From contig JAUXQB010000184.1 in NCBI GenBank assembly GCA_030685215.1, positions 1 through 38,478 of the forward strand: a DNA stretch of 38,478 nt, read 5' to 3'. Each line of letters starts with the position of its first letter. Position 1 is the stretch's first letter. This stretch comes from Actinomycetota bacterium (GTDB taxonomy: Bacteria > Actinomycetota > Acidimicrobiia > Acidimicrobiales > Ilumatobacteraceae). The notes beneath the pieces are model-generated. The model worked only from the letters and a program-made list of their open reading frames with translations. It searched no databases and was not told where the DNA came from. Below, in pieces: positions 15,429-23,935 of the stretch. The translations under genes were made by a program, and so were the position numbers.

Positions 15429-16682
15429 GTGTCGCTGCAACAGCCAGAACTGAACCGCGATCAGTCCTCGGCAGCAGCGCCCGCATCCTCCGCGGAGGTG
15501 GTGTGGACCATCGTCGTCGCCGGTGGCTCCGGGCAACGTTTCGGCGGCCCGAAGCAGTACGAGATGCTCGGATCGCAACGGGTGCTCGACTGGTGCGTGG
15601 CCGCGGCGCGAGCTGCCAGCGCCGGTGTGGTGGTGGTCGTGCCGGAGCCCGACGCCGACCGTGAAGGTGGGGTGGCGGGCGGCATCACCCGCAGTGAGTC
15701 CGTGCGCGCTGGCCTGGCACACGTGCCGCCGGAGGCGACGGTGGTGTGCGTGCACGACGGCGCGCGACCGTTCGCCGATGCGGCGCTGTTCGAGCGCGTC
15801 GTGGCCGCCGTCGCGGCCGGTGCCGACGGAGCAATCCCCGGCGTGCCGGTCACCGACACCATCAAGCAGGTCGGCGCCGATGGCACGGTGGTCGCGACAC
15901 CGGCGCGAGCGGATCTGATGGCCGTGCAGACACCGCAGGCCTTCCGGGCCGCGAACCTCGTCGCCGCCCACGCCCAACCCGGTCCGCTGCGCGCTACGGC
16001 CACCGACGACGCCGCGCTGGTCGAGGCCGCCGGCGGCCGAGTGGTGGTCGTGGCCGGCGACGTGCGCAACCGCAAGATCACCACCCCCGACGACCTGCGC
16101 TGGGCGCGCCAGGCCATCGGGTCCGACACTGTCGTGAGTGCCGAAGGAGCCGCCGTGTCAGTTCCGCCCATCCGAGTCGGCCAGGGGTTCGACATCCACC
16201 GTTTCAGCGACGACCCTGCCCGCGTGCTGGTGCTGGGTGGCGTGGTGTTCGAAGGCGAGCGCGGCCTGCACGGCCACAGCGACGCCGACGCGGTGGCGCA
16301 CGCGGCCACTGATGCACTGCTCGGCGCGGCCGGTCTCGGCGATATCGGCGAGCACTTTCCCGACACGGATCGGCAGTGGAAAGGGGCCGATTCGCTGCAG
16401 TTGCTGCGCCGCGCCGCGCAGCTCGTGCGCGAAGCGGGCTTCGAGATCGGTAACGTCGACTGCTCGGTGGTGTGCGAAACCCCGAAGTTGGCACCTCACA
16501 AGGCCACCATGCAGCGTCGCCTCAGCGACGCGGCCGGTGCGCCGGTCACCGTGAAGGGTCGGCGAGCCGAAGGGCTCGGAGCCCTCGGGCGGCAGGAAGG
16601 CATCGCCGTGTGGGCCAACGCAGTCATCATCGCCACGGGCAGCAACGCCGCCGGTGCACCGGATCAGGAGAACGTCGAATGA
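15429..16682 (+). CDS. ispDF: bifunctional MEP-pathway enzyme IspDF
   Basis: The 417-residue fusion joins two steps of isoprenoid precursor synthesis. The N-terminal IspD domain (about 25-235) has 'GGSGQRFGGPKQYEML', 'VHDGARP' and 'TDTIK' and makes CDP-methylerythritol. The C-terminal IspF domain (from about 245) has the metal ligands of 'GFDIHRF' (D255, H257) and 'GHSDADAVAHAATDALLGA' and makes the cyclic diphosphate. The GTG at 15429 is the only start giving a short leader before the IspD nucleotide loop; longer versions would be antisense to the Crp-like gene. Its stop overlaps the rlmB ATG (ATGA). A similar fusion is known in several bacterial groups. Confidence 0.96.
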   Translation: MSLQQPELNRDQSSAAAPASSAEVVWTIVVAGGSGQRFGGPKQYEMLGSQRVLDWCVAAARAASAGVVVVVPEPDADREGGVAGGITRSESVRAGLAHVPPEATVVCVHDGARPFADAALFERVVAAVAAGADGAIPGVPVTDTIKQVGADGTVVATPARADLMAVQTPQAFRAANLVAAHAQPGPLRATATDDAALVEAAGGRVVVVAGDVRNRKITTPDDLRWARQAIGSDTVVSAEGAAVSVPPIRVGQGFDIHRFSDDPARVLVLGGVVFEGERGLHGHSDADAVAHAATDALLGAAGLGDIGEHFPDTDRQWKGADSLQLLRRAAQLVREAGFEIGNVDCSVVCETPKLAPHKATMQRRLSDAAGAPVTVKGRRAEGLGALGRQEGIAVWANAVIIATGSNAAGAPDQENVE

Positions 16683-17791
16683 AGCCACGCAAACCAGCAG
16701 CGTCGGGCGGGCCGCGCGGTCAGCGCACCTCCGGCACCGGCAAGGCGAAGGGCGGCGCGGCCAAGGGCGGTGCCGCGGGTGGTGCCCGCAGCGGTGGTAC
16801 TCGCGGCGCGGGCGCACCCGGCGGTGCGCCGGGCGAGGTCGGCGGCGTCGGTGGCGGTTCCCGACCTGCGGGCGGCAAGTCCGGCGGCACTCGCTCCACC
16901 GGCGCACGGTCGGGCACCTCGCGCACGGCCAGCAACCGTGGCGTCACCGGCGCGCGCCAGTACGCGTCGCGCGGTGCCGGGCGCACCGGCAAGATCGGCG
17001 GCCCCGAGGAGCGCAACCGTCCCGTCGACAAGCCGCTCGGCGGCGAGCAGGTGGAAGGCCGCCAGGCGGTACGCGAGCTGCTCATCGCCGGCAAGCGCCG
17101 CGTGCACGAGGTGTGGGTGTCGGTCGAGCTCGATGCCGAGGGCAACACCAACGAGATCATCGGCGACATCATCGAGATCGCCAAGACGATGCGCGTCACC
17201 GTCACGCAGGTGGCTCGCCGCCGCCTCGACGACCAGGCCCGCAGCGAGGCGCCGCAGGGCGTGCTCGCGTTCGCCGCGCCGCTGCAGGAGACCGAGCTCG
17301 CCACGCTGCTCGTGCGCAAGGGCACCAAGCAGCCGTTCCTGGTGGCGGTCGACGGCGTCACCGATCCGGGCAACCTCGGTGCGCTGCTCCGTTGTTGCGA
17401 CGGCGCCGGTGTGCAGGGCGTGGTGCTGCCGCGTCACCGCGCAGTGCACGTCACGCCCACGGTGGCGAAGGCTGCCGCCGGCGCGGTGGAGCACGTGCCG
17501 ATGGCCATCGTCGGTGGCCTGCCGGCGGCGCTCACACGCATCAAGGAAGCGGGCATCTGGGTGGTCGGCCTCGACGACTCCGCCGACCGCAGCCTGTTCG
17601 AGCTCGGCGACCTGGCCGCCGACGCCATCTGCCTCGTGCTCGGCGCCGAGGGTGCCGGCCTGTCGCGCCTGGTGCGCGAGCGTTGCGACATGATCGTCAG
17701 CATCCCCATGTTGGGCCGGCTGAGCTCTCTCAACGTCAGCACCGCCGCCGCGCTGGCCACCTACGAGATCGCCCGCCACCGAGTCGGCTGA
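16679..17791 (+). CDS. rlmB: TrmH/SpoU-family rRNA 2'-O-methyltransferase (RlmB-like) with basic N-terminal tail
   Basis: The C-terminal 250 residues form a standard SPOUT enzyme: a substrate-binding domain starting 'VEGRQAVRELL', motif 1 with N232 ('DPGNLGALLRCCDGAG'), motif 2 with E324 ('LGAEGAGLS') and motif 3 'IPMLGRLSSLNVSTAAALATYE'. The family methylates G2251 of 23S rRNA (RlmB) or similar sites. Residues 1-122 are an unusual Gly/Ala/Ser/Thr-rich tail with many Arg and Lys, likely unfolded and RNA-binding. The start overlaps the ispDF stop. Many actinobacteria have cysS between ispF and this gene; it is absent here. The exact target nucleotide is inferred. Confidence 0.9.
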   Translation: MKPRKPAASGGPRGQRTSGTGKAKGGAAKGGAAGGARSGGTRGAGAPGGAPGEVGGVGGGSRPAGGKSGGTRSTGARSGTSRTASNRGVTGARQYASRGAGRTGKIGGPEERNRPVDKPLGGEQVEGRQAVRELLIAGKRRVHEVWVSVELDAEGNTNEIIGDIIEIAKTMRVTVTQVARRRLDDQARSEAPQGVLAFAAPLQETELATLLVRKGTKQPFLVAVDGVTDPGNLGALLRCCDGAGVQGVVLPRHRAVHVTPTVAKAAAGAVEHVPMAIVGGLPAALTRIKEAGIWVVGLDDSADRSLFELGDLAADAICLVLGAEGAGLSRLVRERCDMIVSIPMLGRLSSLNVSTAAALATYEIARHRVG

Positions 17792-17815
17792 CAGCTCCTC
17801 CTCACGTCGTCGGTT

Positions 17816-17889
17816 TCTGGACAGGAATCGTTCCACGCAGGCATCTGGACAGGATTCGTTCCGCCTTCCGGGACGAGGCCTGTCCAGAT
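17816..17889. repeat. two direct copies plus one inverted copy; long hairpin at a convergent junction
   Basis: A 19-bp unit occurs at 17816-17834 and 17844-17862 (18 of 19 identical, period 28), and the reverse complement of its first part lies at 17879-17889. The second copy and the inverted copy form a stem of about 19 bp with one mismatch: ATCTGGACAGG (17843-17853) with CCTGTCCAGAT, then TTC/GAG, then GTTCC/GGGAC. It lies between rlmB and the converging gene ending at 17898 and may act as a two-way terminator despite lacking a T-run, or be a palindromic repeat element. Confidence 0.7.
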
Positions 17890-17897
17890 CCGGACCG

Positions 17898-18611
17898 TCA
17901 GGCGCCGTCTTCGCCTTCGCCGGGGTCGGGCGGGAGCGTGGGCGCGGTGGGGTCGAGCGGCAGCAGCGTGGTGGTGGGCAACACGGTGGACGAGGTGGTG
18001 GTGCCCAGCGGCGCCCGCGGGCAGGTGACCTTGACGATCTGCTGCTGCTCGAAGTTCCAGGTGGCGCGAGCGGTGTCGCCGAACAGCTCGATGAAGTCGG
18101 TGAGCGATGCGGTGTCGTCGGGGCACGAGCGGTCGACCACCGGGGCGTGTGCGACGACCCACCCGTTGGCGAGCCTGACCCATCCGCCGTCGAGCAGCTC
18201 GGTGACCGCGGGCAGCTCGGTGGTGGGGCCGGGGACGCCGGGCACGATGCTGAACCACAGCACGCCGTCGCCCAGCAGGTCGGCGGCGACGGTGCACTGC
18301 GCCAGCTCGATGAGCCGCTCACACGTCACCTCGCCCTGCGTGCCGGCCTTCACGATCATCGTGCGGGTGCCGTCGAGCACCAGCGCGAGATCGGTGGTGG
18401 TGCGTCCGTCGACGATGTCGAACCCGGGCGGTGGCTGCACGGCATAGACCCACGACACCAGATCGATGGTGCGTTCACTGCTGGCGGCACCCGGCTCGAC
18501 GGCGGGCTCGGCGTCGCTCTCGCGCGTTCGTGCGAACGCGGCGACGCCCACCGCGAGACCCACCAGTGCCAGCAGGGTGAGCCAGAAACGCAGGGTGAAG
18601 AACTGGCGCAC
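17898..18611 (-). CDS. membrane-anchored protein, unknown function
   Basis: The 237-residue product has an N-terminal membrane helix (about residues 6-27, 'FWLTLLALVGLAVGVAAF') preceded by RQ and FTLRF, then an external domain with four or five Cys and no recognised family. The C-terminal 45 residues are Thr/Pro/Leu-rich (TTTSSTVLPTTTLLPLDPTAP) and end acidic. It lies 15 bp downstream of hemL on the same strand, so it may be the last gene of the hemB-hemL unit; a role in heme handling is only suggested by position. Confidence 0.75.
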   Translation of the reverse strand: MRQFFTLRFWLTLLALVGLAVGVAAFARTRESDAEPAVEPGAASSERTIDLVSWVYAVQPPPGFDIVDGRTTTDLALVLDGTRTMIVKAGTQGEVTCERLIELAQCTVAADLLGDGVLWFSIVPGVPGPTTELPAVTELLDGGWVRLANGWVVAHAPVVDRSCPDDTASLTDFIELFGDTARATWNFEQQQIVKVTCPRAPLGTTTSSTVLPTTTLLPLDPTAPTLPPDPGEGEDGA

Positions 18612-18626
18612 GAGGGTGAGCGTAGG

Positions 18627-19955
18627 TCAGCCGGCGGCGTGAGTGGCCGCAGCCGCCGACGACACGACGGCGAGTGCGGCCCGTGCTGCGGCGGCGCCGA
18701 TGGCGTCGATTACGTCGTCGGTGTGGCCGAGGCCGACGAACAACGCCTCGTACGCACCGGGTGCGAGGGCCACGCCCTCGGCGAGCATCGCGTGGAAGAA
18801 GCTGCGATAGACGGCCTCGTCGGTGGTCTTCGCCTCGGCGAAGTTGGTGGGCGCCACGCCGTCGCCGAGCGCGGCGCCGAAGTACATGCCCACCAGCGTG
18901 CCCACGACCGGGAAGTTGGCCGGCAACCCCGCCGCGGCGCAGGCCTCGGTCAACACCGCGGACAGCCGCCCTGCTCGCCCGCGCAGCAGTTCGTAGGCCG
19001 CAGGCGTCAGTTCGCCCAGGGCCGCGCGACCGGCGGCCGTGGCCAGCGGGTTGCCGGCGAGCGTGCCCGCGTGGAAGACGGGACCCAGCGGCGACAGCGT
19101 CTCCATGATGTCGCGGCGACCACCCACGCAACCGATGGGCAGGCCACCGCCGATGACCTTGCCGAAGGTGGTGAGGTCGGCGCTGACGCCGCACATCTCC
19201 TGCGCCCCACCGGTGCCGAGACGGAAGCCAGTGATGACCTCGTCGAACACCAGCAGCGCGCCGACCCGGTCGCACTCGGCGCGCAGGCCCTCGAGGAAAC
19301 CGGGCGCCGGCGCCACCACGCCCATGTTGGCGGCCACCGGCTCGACGAACACGGCCGCGACCTGCTCGTCGAGCTGCGGCACCACGTTGTACGGCACCAC
19401 CATCGTGCTTGCGACGGCGCTGGCGGGCACGCCGGCGGTGCCGGGCAGGCCGAGCGTGGCGACCCCGCTGCCGCCCGCGGCGAGCAGGGCGTCGGTGGCG
19501 CCGTGGAAGTTGCCGTGGAAGATGACGATGCGGTCGCGACCGGTGAAGCCACGGGCGAGGCGCACCGCGGTGCTGGTGGCCTCGGTGCCGGAGTTCATCA
19601 GGCGGACGCGTTCGCAGCTGGGCACGCGCGACGAGATCTCCTCGGCCAGCAACAGTTCGCCGGGCGTGGGCGCACCGTACGACGTGCCGCCGGCTGCAGC
19701 TGTGGTGATGGCGGCGGTGACCACCGGGTGTGCGTGGCCGAGGATGATGGCGCCGTAGCTCTGCACCAGGTCGATGTAGCGAGTGCCTTCGACGTCGAAC
19801 ACGTACGGCCCCTCCGCGCGCTCGACGATGTAGGGCGTGCCACCGACGGCCTTGAAGGCCCGGATGCTGCTGTTGACGCCGCCGGGGATGACGGCGCACG
19901 ACCTGGCGAAGAGCTCGGCGTTCGAGCGGGGCAGGTCGTGCGGCAACGGATGCAT
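18627..19955 (-). CDS. hemL: glutamate-1-semialdehyde 2,1-aminomutase
   Basis: The 442-residue class III PLP enzyme converts glutamate-1-semialdehyde, the HemA product, to 5-aminolevulinate. It starts with the typical 'SNAELFARSCAVIPGGVNSSIRAF' and has the PLP Lys266 in TTFGKVIGGG, 'DEVITGFR' for the cofactor ring contact, and 'NSGTEAT' for phosphate binding. The ATG at 19955 overlaps the hemB stop (TGATG), indicating translational coupling. Length is normal. The pathway partner hemA lies 10 kb away in the rex operon on the same strand. Confidence 0.96.
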   Translation of the reverse strand: MHPLPHDLPRSNAELFARSCAVIPGGVNSSIRAFKAVGGTPYIVERAEGPYVFDVEGTRYIDLVQSYGAIILGHAHPVVTAAITTAAAGGTSYGAPTPGELLLAEEISSRVPSCERVRLMNSGTEATSTAVRLARGFTGRDRIVIFHGNFHGATDALLAAGGSGVATLGLPGTAGVPASAVASTMVVPYNVVPQLDEQVAAVFVEPVAANMGVVAPAPGFLEGLRAECDRVGALLVFDEVITGFRLGTGGAQEMCGVSADLTTFGKVIGGGLPIGCVGGRRDIMETLSPLGPVFHAGTLAGNPLATAAGRAALGELTPAAYELLRGRAGRLSAVLTEACAAAGLPANFPVVGTLVGMYFGAALGDGVAPTNFAEAKTTDEAVYRSFFHAMLAEGVALAPGAYEALFVGLGHTDDVIDAIGAAAARAALAVVSSAAAATHAAG

Positions 19956-20971
19956 CAGGTGGACTTTCCCGCGGCCACCGATTCGGCGAACCAGCGCGTG
20001 AAGTAGGTGAGGATGAGGTCGGCGCCGGCGCGGCGGATGGCCGTGAGCTGCTCGGTGGCGACGGCGTCGTGGTCGATCCAGCCGTTCGCGGCAGCGGCCT
20101 TGATCATCGCGTACTCGCCGCTGACGTGGTACGCCGCGACCGGCACGTCGACCCTGGCCTTCACCGCGGCGATGATGTCGAGGTAGCTGAGCGCGGGCTT
20201 CACCATCACCATGTCGGCCCCCTGCGCGAGGTCGGCCTCCACCTCCACCATGGCCTCGCGCGCGTTGCGCCAGTCCTGCTGGTAGGCCTTGCGATCGCCC
20301 TCGCCGACGATGGAGCAGTCGACCGCATCGCGGAACGGGCCGTAGAGGCCGCTCGCGTACTTCGCCGAGTAGGCCAGGATGGCGACCTGCTGGTGGCCGG
20401 CCGCGTCGAGCGCAGCGCGGATGACGCCGACCTGGCCGTCCATCATGCCGCTGGGTGCCACCACGTGCGCACCGGCGTCGGCCTGTGCCACGGCGATGCG
20501 CGCGTACACGTCGAGCGTGGCGTCGTTGTCGACCGATGTGTCGGGGTGCCCTGCGGGCCCGTCGAGCACGCCGCAGTGGCCGTGATCGGTGTACTCGTCG
20601 ACGCACAGGTCGGCCATCAGCACGACGCGATCCCCCACGTCGGCGGCCAGATCGCGCAGCGCAACCTGAACAATTCCCTCAGGATCGAAGGCTCCGGAGC
20701 CGATGGAATCTTTGATGCACGGCACCCCGAACAGAATGACGGCGCGCACGCCGAGATCGGCGAGCTGCCGGACTTCTTCGCGCAGGCTGTCGCGCGTGTG
20801 CTGCACCACACCGGGCAGCGACTCGATCGGTTGCGGTTCCGAGATGCCCTCGCGCACGAACAGCGGGGCGACCAGATGGCGCACGTCGAGTTGGGTCTCG
20901 GCGACGAGATCGCGCATGGCCGCCGAGCTGCGCAACCGTCGAGGCCGTGAGGCGGGAAAGGTGCCGGTCAC
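19955..20971 (-). CDS. hemB: delta-aminolevulinic acid dehydratase (porphobilinogen synthase)
   Basis: The 338-residue enzyme joins two 5-aminolevulinate molecules into porphobilinogen. The two Schiff-base lysines are K204 ('AYSAKYASG') and K258 ('MVMVKPALSYLD'). The metal region reads DLCVDEYTDHGHCG (C123, D125, C133), a mixed pattern between all-Cys zinc enzymes and Asp-rich magnesium enzymes, common in actinobacteria. The GTG at 20971 is chosen because the family's 'RPRRLR' arm precedes the first Met (residue 19) and because TACGAT (20980-20985, minus strand) gives a near-leaderless start. It is first in the hemB-hemL unit. Confidence 0.95.
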   Translation of the reverse strand: MTGTFPASRPRRLRSSAAMRDLVAETQLDVRHLVAPLFVREGISEPQPIESLPGVVQHTRDSLREEVRQLADLGVRAVILFGVPCIKDSIGSGAFDPEGIVQVALRDLAADVGDRVVLMADLCVDEYTDHGHCGVLDGPAGHPDTSVDNDATLDVYARIAVAQADAGAHVVAPSGMMDGQVGVIRAALDAAGHQQVAILAYSAKYASGLYGPFRDAVDCSIVGEGDRKAYQQDWRNAREAMVEVEADLAQGADMVMVKPALSYLDIIAAVKARVDVPVAAYHVSGEYAMIKAAAANGWIDHDAVATEQLTAIRRAGADLILTYFTRWFAESVAAGKST

Positions 20972-20979
20972 GGTCCCGC

Positions 20980-20985
20980 ATCGTA
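20980..20985 (-). promoter_or_regulatory. near-leaderless -10 box of hemB
   Basis: The minus strand reads TACGAT and then eight bases to the GTG at 20971. The divergent GGDEF gene starts at 21010, so this box sits within a 38-bp shared promoter space. Confidence 0.45.
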
Positions 20986-21009
20986 TTCGTTGCACAGAAG
21001 GAATCCCCT

Positions 21010-22584
21010 GTGAGTGAGACCCTGCCCACCAGTTCTCCGGCAGTCGTGCCGGCGGCACTCCCCACCCAGGGCGCCGTCGACGGCGCGTCGGTGATCGAGC
21101 AGCGCGCGATCGAGGCACGCCAAGCAGGCGACTTCCACCGCGGTGCGCTGCTCTTCGCCCAGGCCGCCGAGCACACCGACGAACTGCAGAGCCAGGTGAA
21201 CCTGCAGATCCGTCAAGCATGCTGCCTGCTCGCGGCGGAGCGGCACGACGAGTCGGCCGCCCTCGCCACGGTGGTGGCCGGTCGCGCCCGGTCCGAAGGT
21301 TTCCTGCCGGAACTGGCCGATGCGTTGGGTCTGGTCGTCGATCACCACAGCCGGGCCGGTCGGCTCGCCGAAGCTGCGCACATGCTGTCCGAGGCGGTGT
21401 ACATCCTCGACCGGCTGTCGAATGAGCCCGAGCACTACCAGGTGGTGCACAACATGGCGGTCACGTTCACGAACTGCGGGTTCGTGGAGGCGGCGCTCGA
21501 GCTGTACGACCGTGCGCTCCGGCTCGCCGAGAACGACAACGACCGCCAGTTCGCATACGCCAGCATGTCGGCCGCGTACCACTACGCCGCGCAGCGCGAG
21601 CCCGACCCCGGCGAGCGGAGCAGGTTGGTGCACGACGGCCTCTACGCCGCGACCGCAGCGCTCGACCCGGAGGGTGGCACCGAGGTGATGGCGATGGGCC
21701 AGGCCCTCGCCCACCGTTCGATGATGCTCGCCGAGATCGGCCACTACCACGCGGCCCTCGACGACGCGCACAACGCTCGTCGCATGGCTGCCGAGCACGG
21801 CATGCGCGAGGAGCAGGTGCTGGGCATGGCCGGCGAGGCGATGGCGCTGTGGGGTTCCAGCCAGAACACCGACGTCGTCGAACTGATCGGCGAGACCATC
21901 GCGCTCGGCACCGAGATCCACTTCACCGAGTTCCTCGAGCCGCTGCTGGCGGTGGAGATCGACGTGCTGTGGAAGATGGGACGCGTCGACGACGCGCGAG
22001 CGGCGCTGGAGCGCAACGTGCGCGCCGCGAACCGTCGCCTCTACGACGAGCGTGCGGCACGCTGGGAGCACGTGCGACTGGGTGTCGAGCACCTGAAGGT
22101 GGAGGCGATCAGCGAGAGCGATCCGCTCACCGGGCTGCCCAACCGTCGCCACCTCGCGCACCTGTTGCCGGAGGTGCTGGAAGACCACCCGCCGGTGTGC
22201 GTGGGCGTCATCGACCTCGACGGGTTCAAGCAGGTGAACGACGAGTACGGGTACCTGCAGGGTGACGGCGTGCTGCAGGAGGTGGCCGGAGTGCTCGAAC
22301 GAGTGTGCCGGCGTGGCGACAGCGTGGTGCGCCTCGGCGGCGACGAGTTCGTGATGGTGCTGCGCGAGACATCGCCGGGCGACGCCAAGTACGTGTTCGA
22401 GCGCGTGCGCCAGCTCATCGCCAACCGCACGTGGCACGGGGTGCCCAACACCGTGCACATCACCGCGTCGGTCGGCGTTGCCGTCGGCAGCGGATCCTTC
22501 GACGCCGGCCGTGTGCTCGCCGACGCAGCCACCGCGCTGCAGCAGGCCAAGAAGGCCGGCCGCGACCGCATCTCGTTCCGATGA
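21010..22584 (+). CDS. TPR-repeat diguanylate cyclase (GGDEF)
   Basis: The 524-residue protein has about 350 residues of paired helices of TPR type ('AAHMLSEAVYILDRL', 'FVEAALELYDRALRLAENDNDRQFAYA') followed by a complete GGDEF domain (about 365-524). The active loop is GGDEF at 443-447, metal-binding 'DLDGFKQVND' is intact, and the inhibitory site RRGD is at 434-437, so it should make cyclic di-GMP and be feedback-inhibited. There is no membrane segment, so it is cytosolic with the TPR part as a protein-interaction sensor. The GTG at 21010 has a good ribosome-binding site (AGAAGGA). It is divergent from hemB. Confidence 0.93.
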   Translation: MSETLPTSSPAVVPAALPTQGAVDGASVIEQRAIEARQAGDFHRGALLFAQAAEHTDELQSQVNLQIRQACCLLAAERHDESAALATVVAGRARSEGFLPELADALGLVVDHHSRAGRLAEAAHMLSEAVYILDRLSNEPEHYQVVHNMAVTFTNCGFVEAALELYDRALRLAENDNDRQFAYASMSAAYHYAAQREPDPGERSRLVHDGLYAATAALDPEGGTEVMAMGQALAHRSMMLAEIGHYHAALDDAHNARRMAAEHGMREEQVLGMAGEAMALWGSSQNTDVVELIGETIALGTEIHFTEFLEPLLAVEIDVLWKMGRVDDARAALERNVRAANRRLYDERAARWEHVRLGVEHLKVEAISESDPLTGLPNRRHLAHLLPEVLEDHPPVCVGVIDLDGFKQVNDEYGYLQGDGVLQEVAGVLERVCRRGDSVVRLGGDEFVMVLRETSPGDAKYVFERVRQLIANRTWHGVPNTVHITASVGVAVGSGSFDAGRVLADAATALQQAKKAGRDRISFR

Positions 22585-22625
22585 CCAGCGCTGCGACGTG
22601 CCACCGTCGACCGCGGTCCGACCGA

Positions 22626-22631
22626 TAGCGT
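22626..22631 (+). promoter_or_regulatory. near-leaderless -10 box of the 22640 gene
   Basis: TAGCGT is followed by eight bases and the ATG at 22640, giving a leader of about two bases. It supports this start. Confidence 0.45.
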
Positions 22632-22639
22632 CACGGACG

Positions 22640-23848
22640 ATGGCAGCCCAAGCATGGTTCTCTCGCGGCGACGTCGACGTGGCCCCCGGCACCGTCGCGG
22701 TCCTGCAGCTCACGGTGGTCAACCTGGGCGACACCACCGACACGTTCGTGCTCACCCCGTCGGGCATGGCCGCGGCCTGGACCACCATCAACCCGGCCAC
22801 CATCACGCTGTTCGGCGGCACGCAGCAAGAGGTGAGCATCGAGGTGTTCGCGCCCCTGCTGCCCAGCACCACCGCCGGCCCCACCTCGCTCTCCATCCGC
22901 ATCGTGCCGCAGAGCGACCCCGACGACGTGCGCAGCGCGGAGACCACGCTCAACATCGCGGGCAGCTTCGACCGCCGGCTCGACGTGCTGCAGCCCGCGC
23001 AGCGCGGCCGCCGCGGGGCCACCTACGAGATGATGCTGGAGAACCGCGGTAACACGCTGGCCAGCTGTCGCCTGCACCTCGTCGACCCGTCGGGCCGCGT
23101 CGAGGCCGACTTCGATCCGCCCGCCGCGGGCGTCGAGCCGGGTGCCAGCACGCTCGTGCGCATGAAGTTGCGCACCAAGGGCCTGCAGTGGGAGCGCCGC
23201 CCGCGCACCGTGCCGTTCCGCATCGATGCCGACCAGCCGGGCAGCCCCACCGCCACGGCCACCGCCACGTTCGTGCAGAGTCCGGTCATCCCCGAGCGGG
23301 TGCTCGGTCGCCTGCTCGGTCTCGCCGCCCTCGTCGCCCTCGCCATCGTGGGCTGGGTGGGTGTGGTGAAGCCCGCCATCCGCGACGCCGCCGACGAGGC
23401 GGTGCGCGAAGCCACGCCGGCCACCACCACCACGCTCGCGAGCACCACCGATCCCGTCACCGGGTCCACGGTGGTGGCCACCACGTTGCCCGACGAGCCG
23501 GAGGGTGTCATCGTCAACATCCCGCTGCCCGTCGCCGTGGGTGTCGGCCAGACCGACGCCAACCGCTACACGGTGCCGGCCGGTCAGCGGCTGCAGGTCA
23601 CCGACATCATCGTGCAGAACCCCAACATCGACCAGGGTTCGCTGCTCATCCTGCGCGATGCGGTCACGCTCTACACGTTCAACCTGGCCAACATCTTCGG
23701 CGACACGAGCGCACCCCTCATCACGCCCATCGAGTTCCTTCCGGGCGAACAACTGGTCGTGCAGGTCACCTGCGCCGGCCTCACCGACTCGACGCTCACC
23801 ACCTGCTCGCAGAACGTGTTCGTCAGCGGCCTGCTGCTGCCTGCATAG
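22640..23848 (+). CDS. membrane protein with paired Ig-like domains
   Basis: The 402-residue product starts with about 215 residues of beta-sandwich pattern. Two repeated units (about 10-115 and 116-215) resemble CARDB/DUF11-type Ig-like domains ('VAVLQLTVVNLGDTTDTFVL', then 'ATYEMMLENRGNTLASCRLHL'). One membrane helix follows (about 224-243), then a Thr-rich linker (TPATTTTLASTTDP) and a C-terminal beta-rich domain with two Cys. There is no N-terminal signal peptide, so either the Ig-like part is cytosolic or the single helix inserts with the N-terminus outside. Related proteins occur in other actinobacteria without a firm function. It converges with the MFS gene. Confidence 0.75.
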   Translation: MAAQAWFSRGDVDVAPGTVAVLQLTVVNLGDTTDTFVLTPSGMAAAWTTINPATITLFGGTQQEVSIEVFAPLLPSTTAGPTSLSIRIVPQSDPDDVRSAETTLNIAGSFDRRLDVLQPAQRGRRGATYEMMLENRGNTLASCRLHLVDPSGRVEADFDPPAAGVEPGASTLVRMKLRTKGLQWERRPRTVPFRIDADQPGSPTATATATFVQSPVIPERVLGRLLGLAALVALAIVGWVGVVKPAIRDAADEAVREATPATTTTLASTTDPVTGSTVVATTLPDEPEGVIVNIPLPVAVGVGQTDANRYTVPAGQRLQVTDIIVQNPNIDQGSLLILRDAVTLYTFNLANIFGDTSAPLITPIEFLPGEQLVVQVTCAGLTDSTLTTCSQNVFVSGLLLPA

Positions 23849-23870
23849 TCGTCGGCACTCGTCCTGAGCT

Positions 23871-23909
23871 TTGGCGTTGAGACGCCCAAGATGGGCGTCT
23901 GATCGCCAA
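23871..23909. terminator. bidirectional hairpin between convergent genes
   Basis: Two nested perfect stems are visible: TTGGCG (23871-23876) with CGCCAA (23904-23909), and AGACGCCC (23880-23887) with GGGCGTCT (23893-23900), separated by 3x3 internal loops and closed by the loop AAGAT. It lies in the 87-bp gap between converging genes. There is no T-run, as is common for GC-rich actinobacterial terminators. Confidence 0.6.
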
Positions 23910-23935
23910 TGCTGCGCGTGCGTGCTGCTGCCGGC

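Noticed and set aside
20968-23022. 684-codon minus-strand frame opposite the GGDEF gene
   Set aside because: The composition is that of a shadow frame and it spans two real genes.
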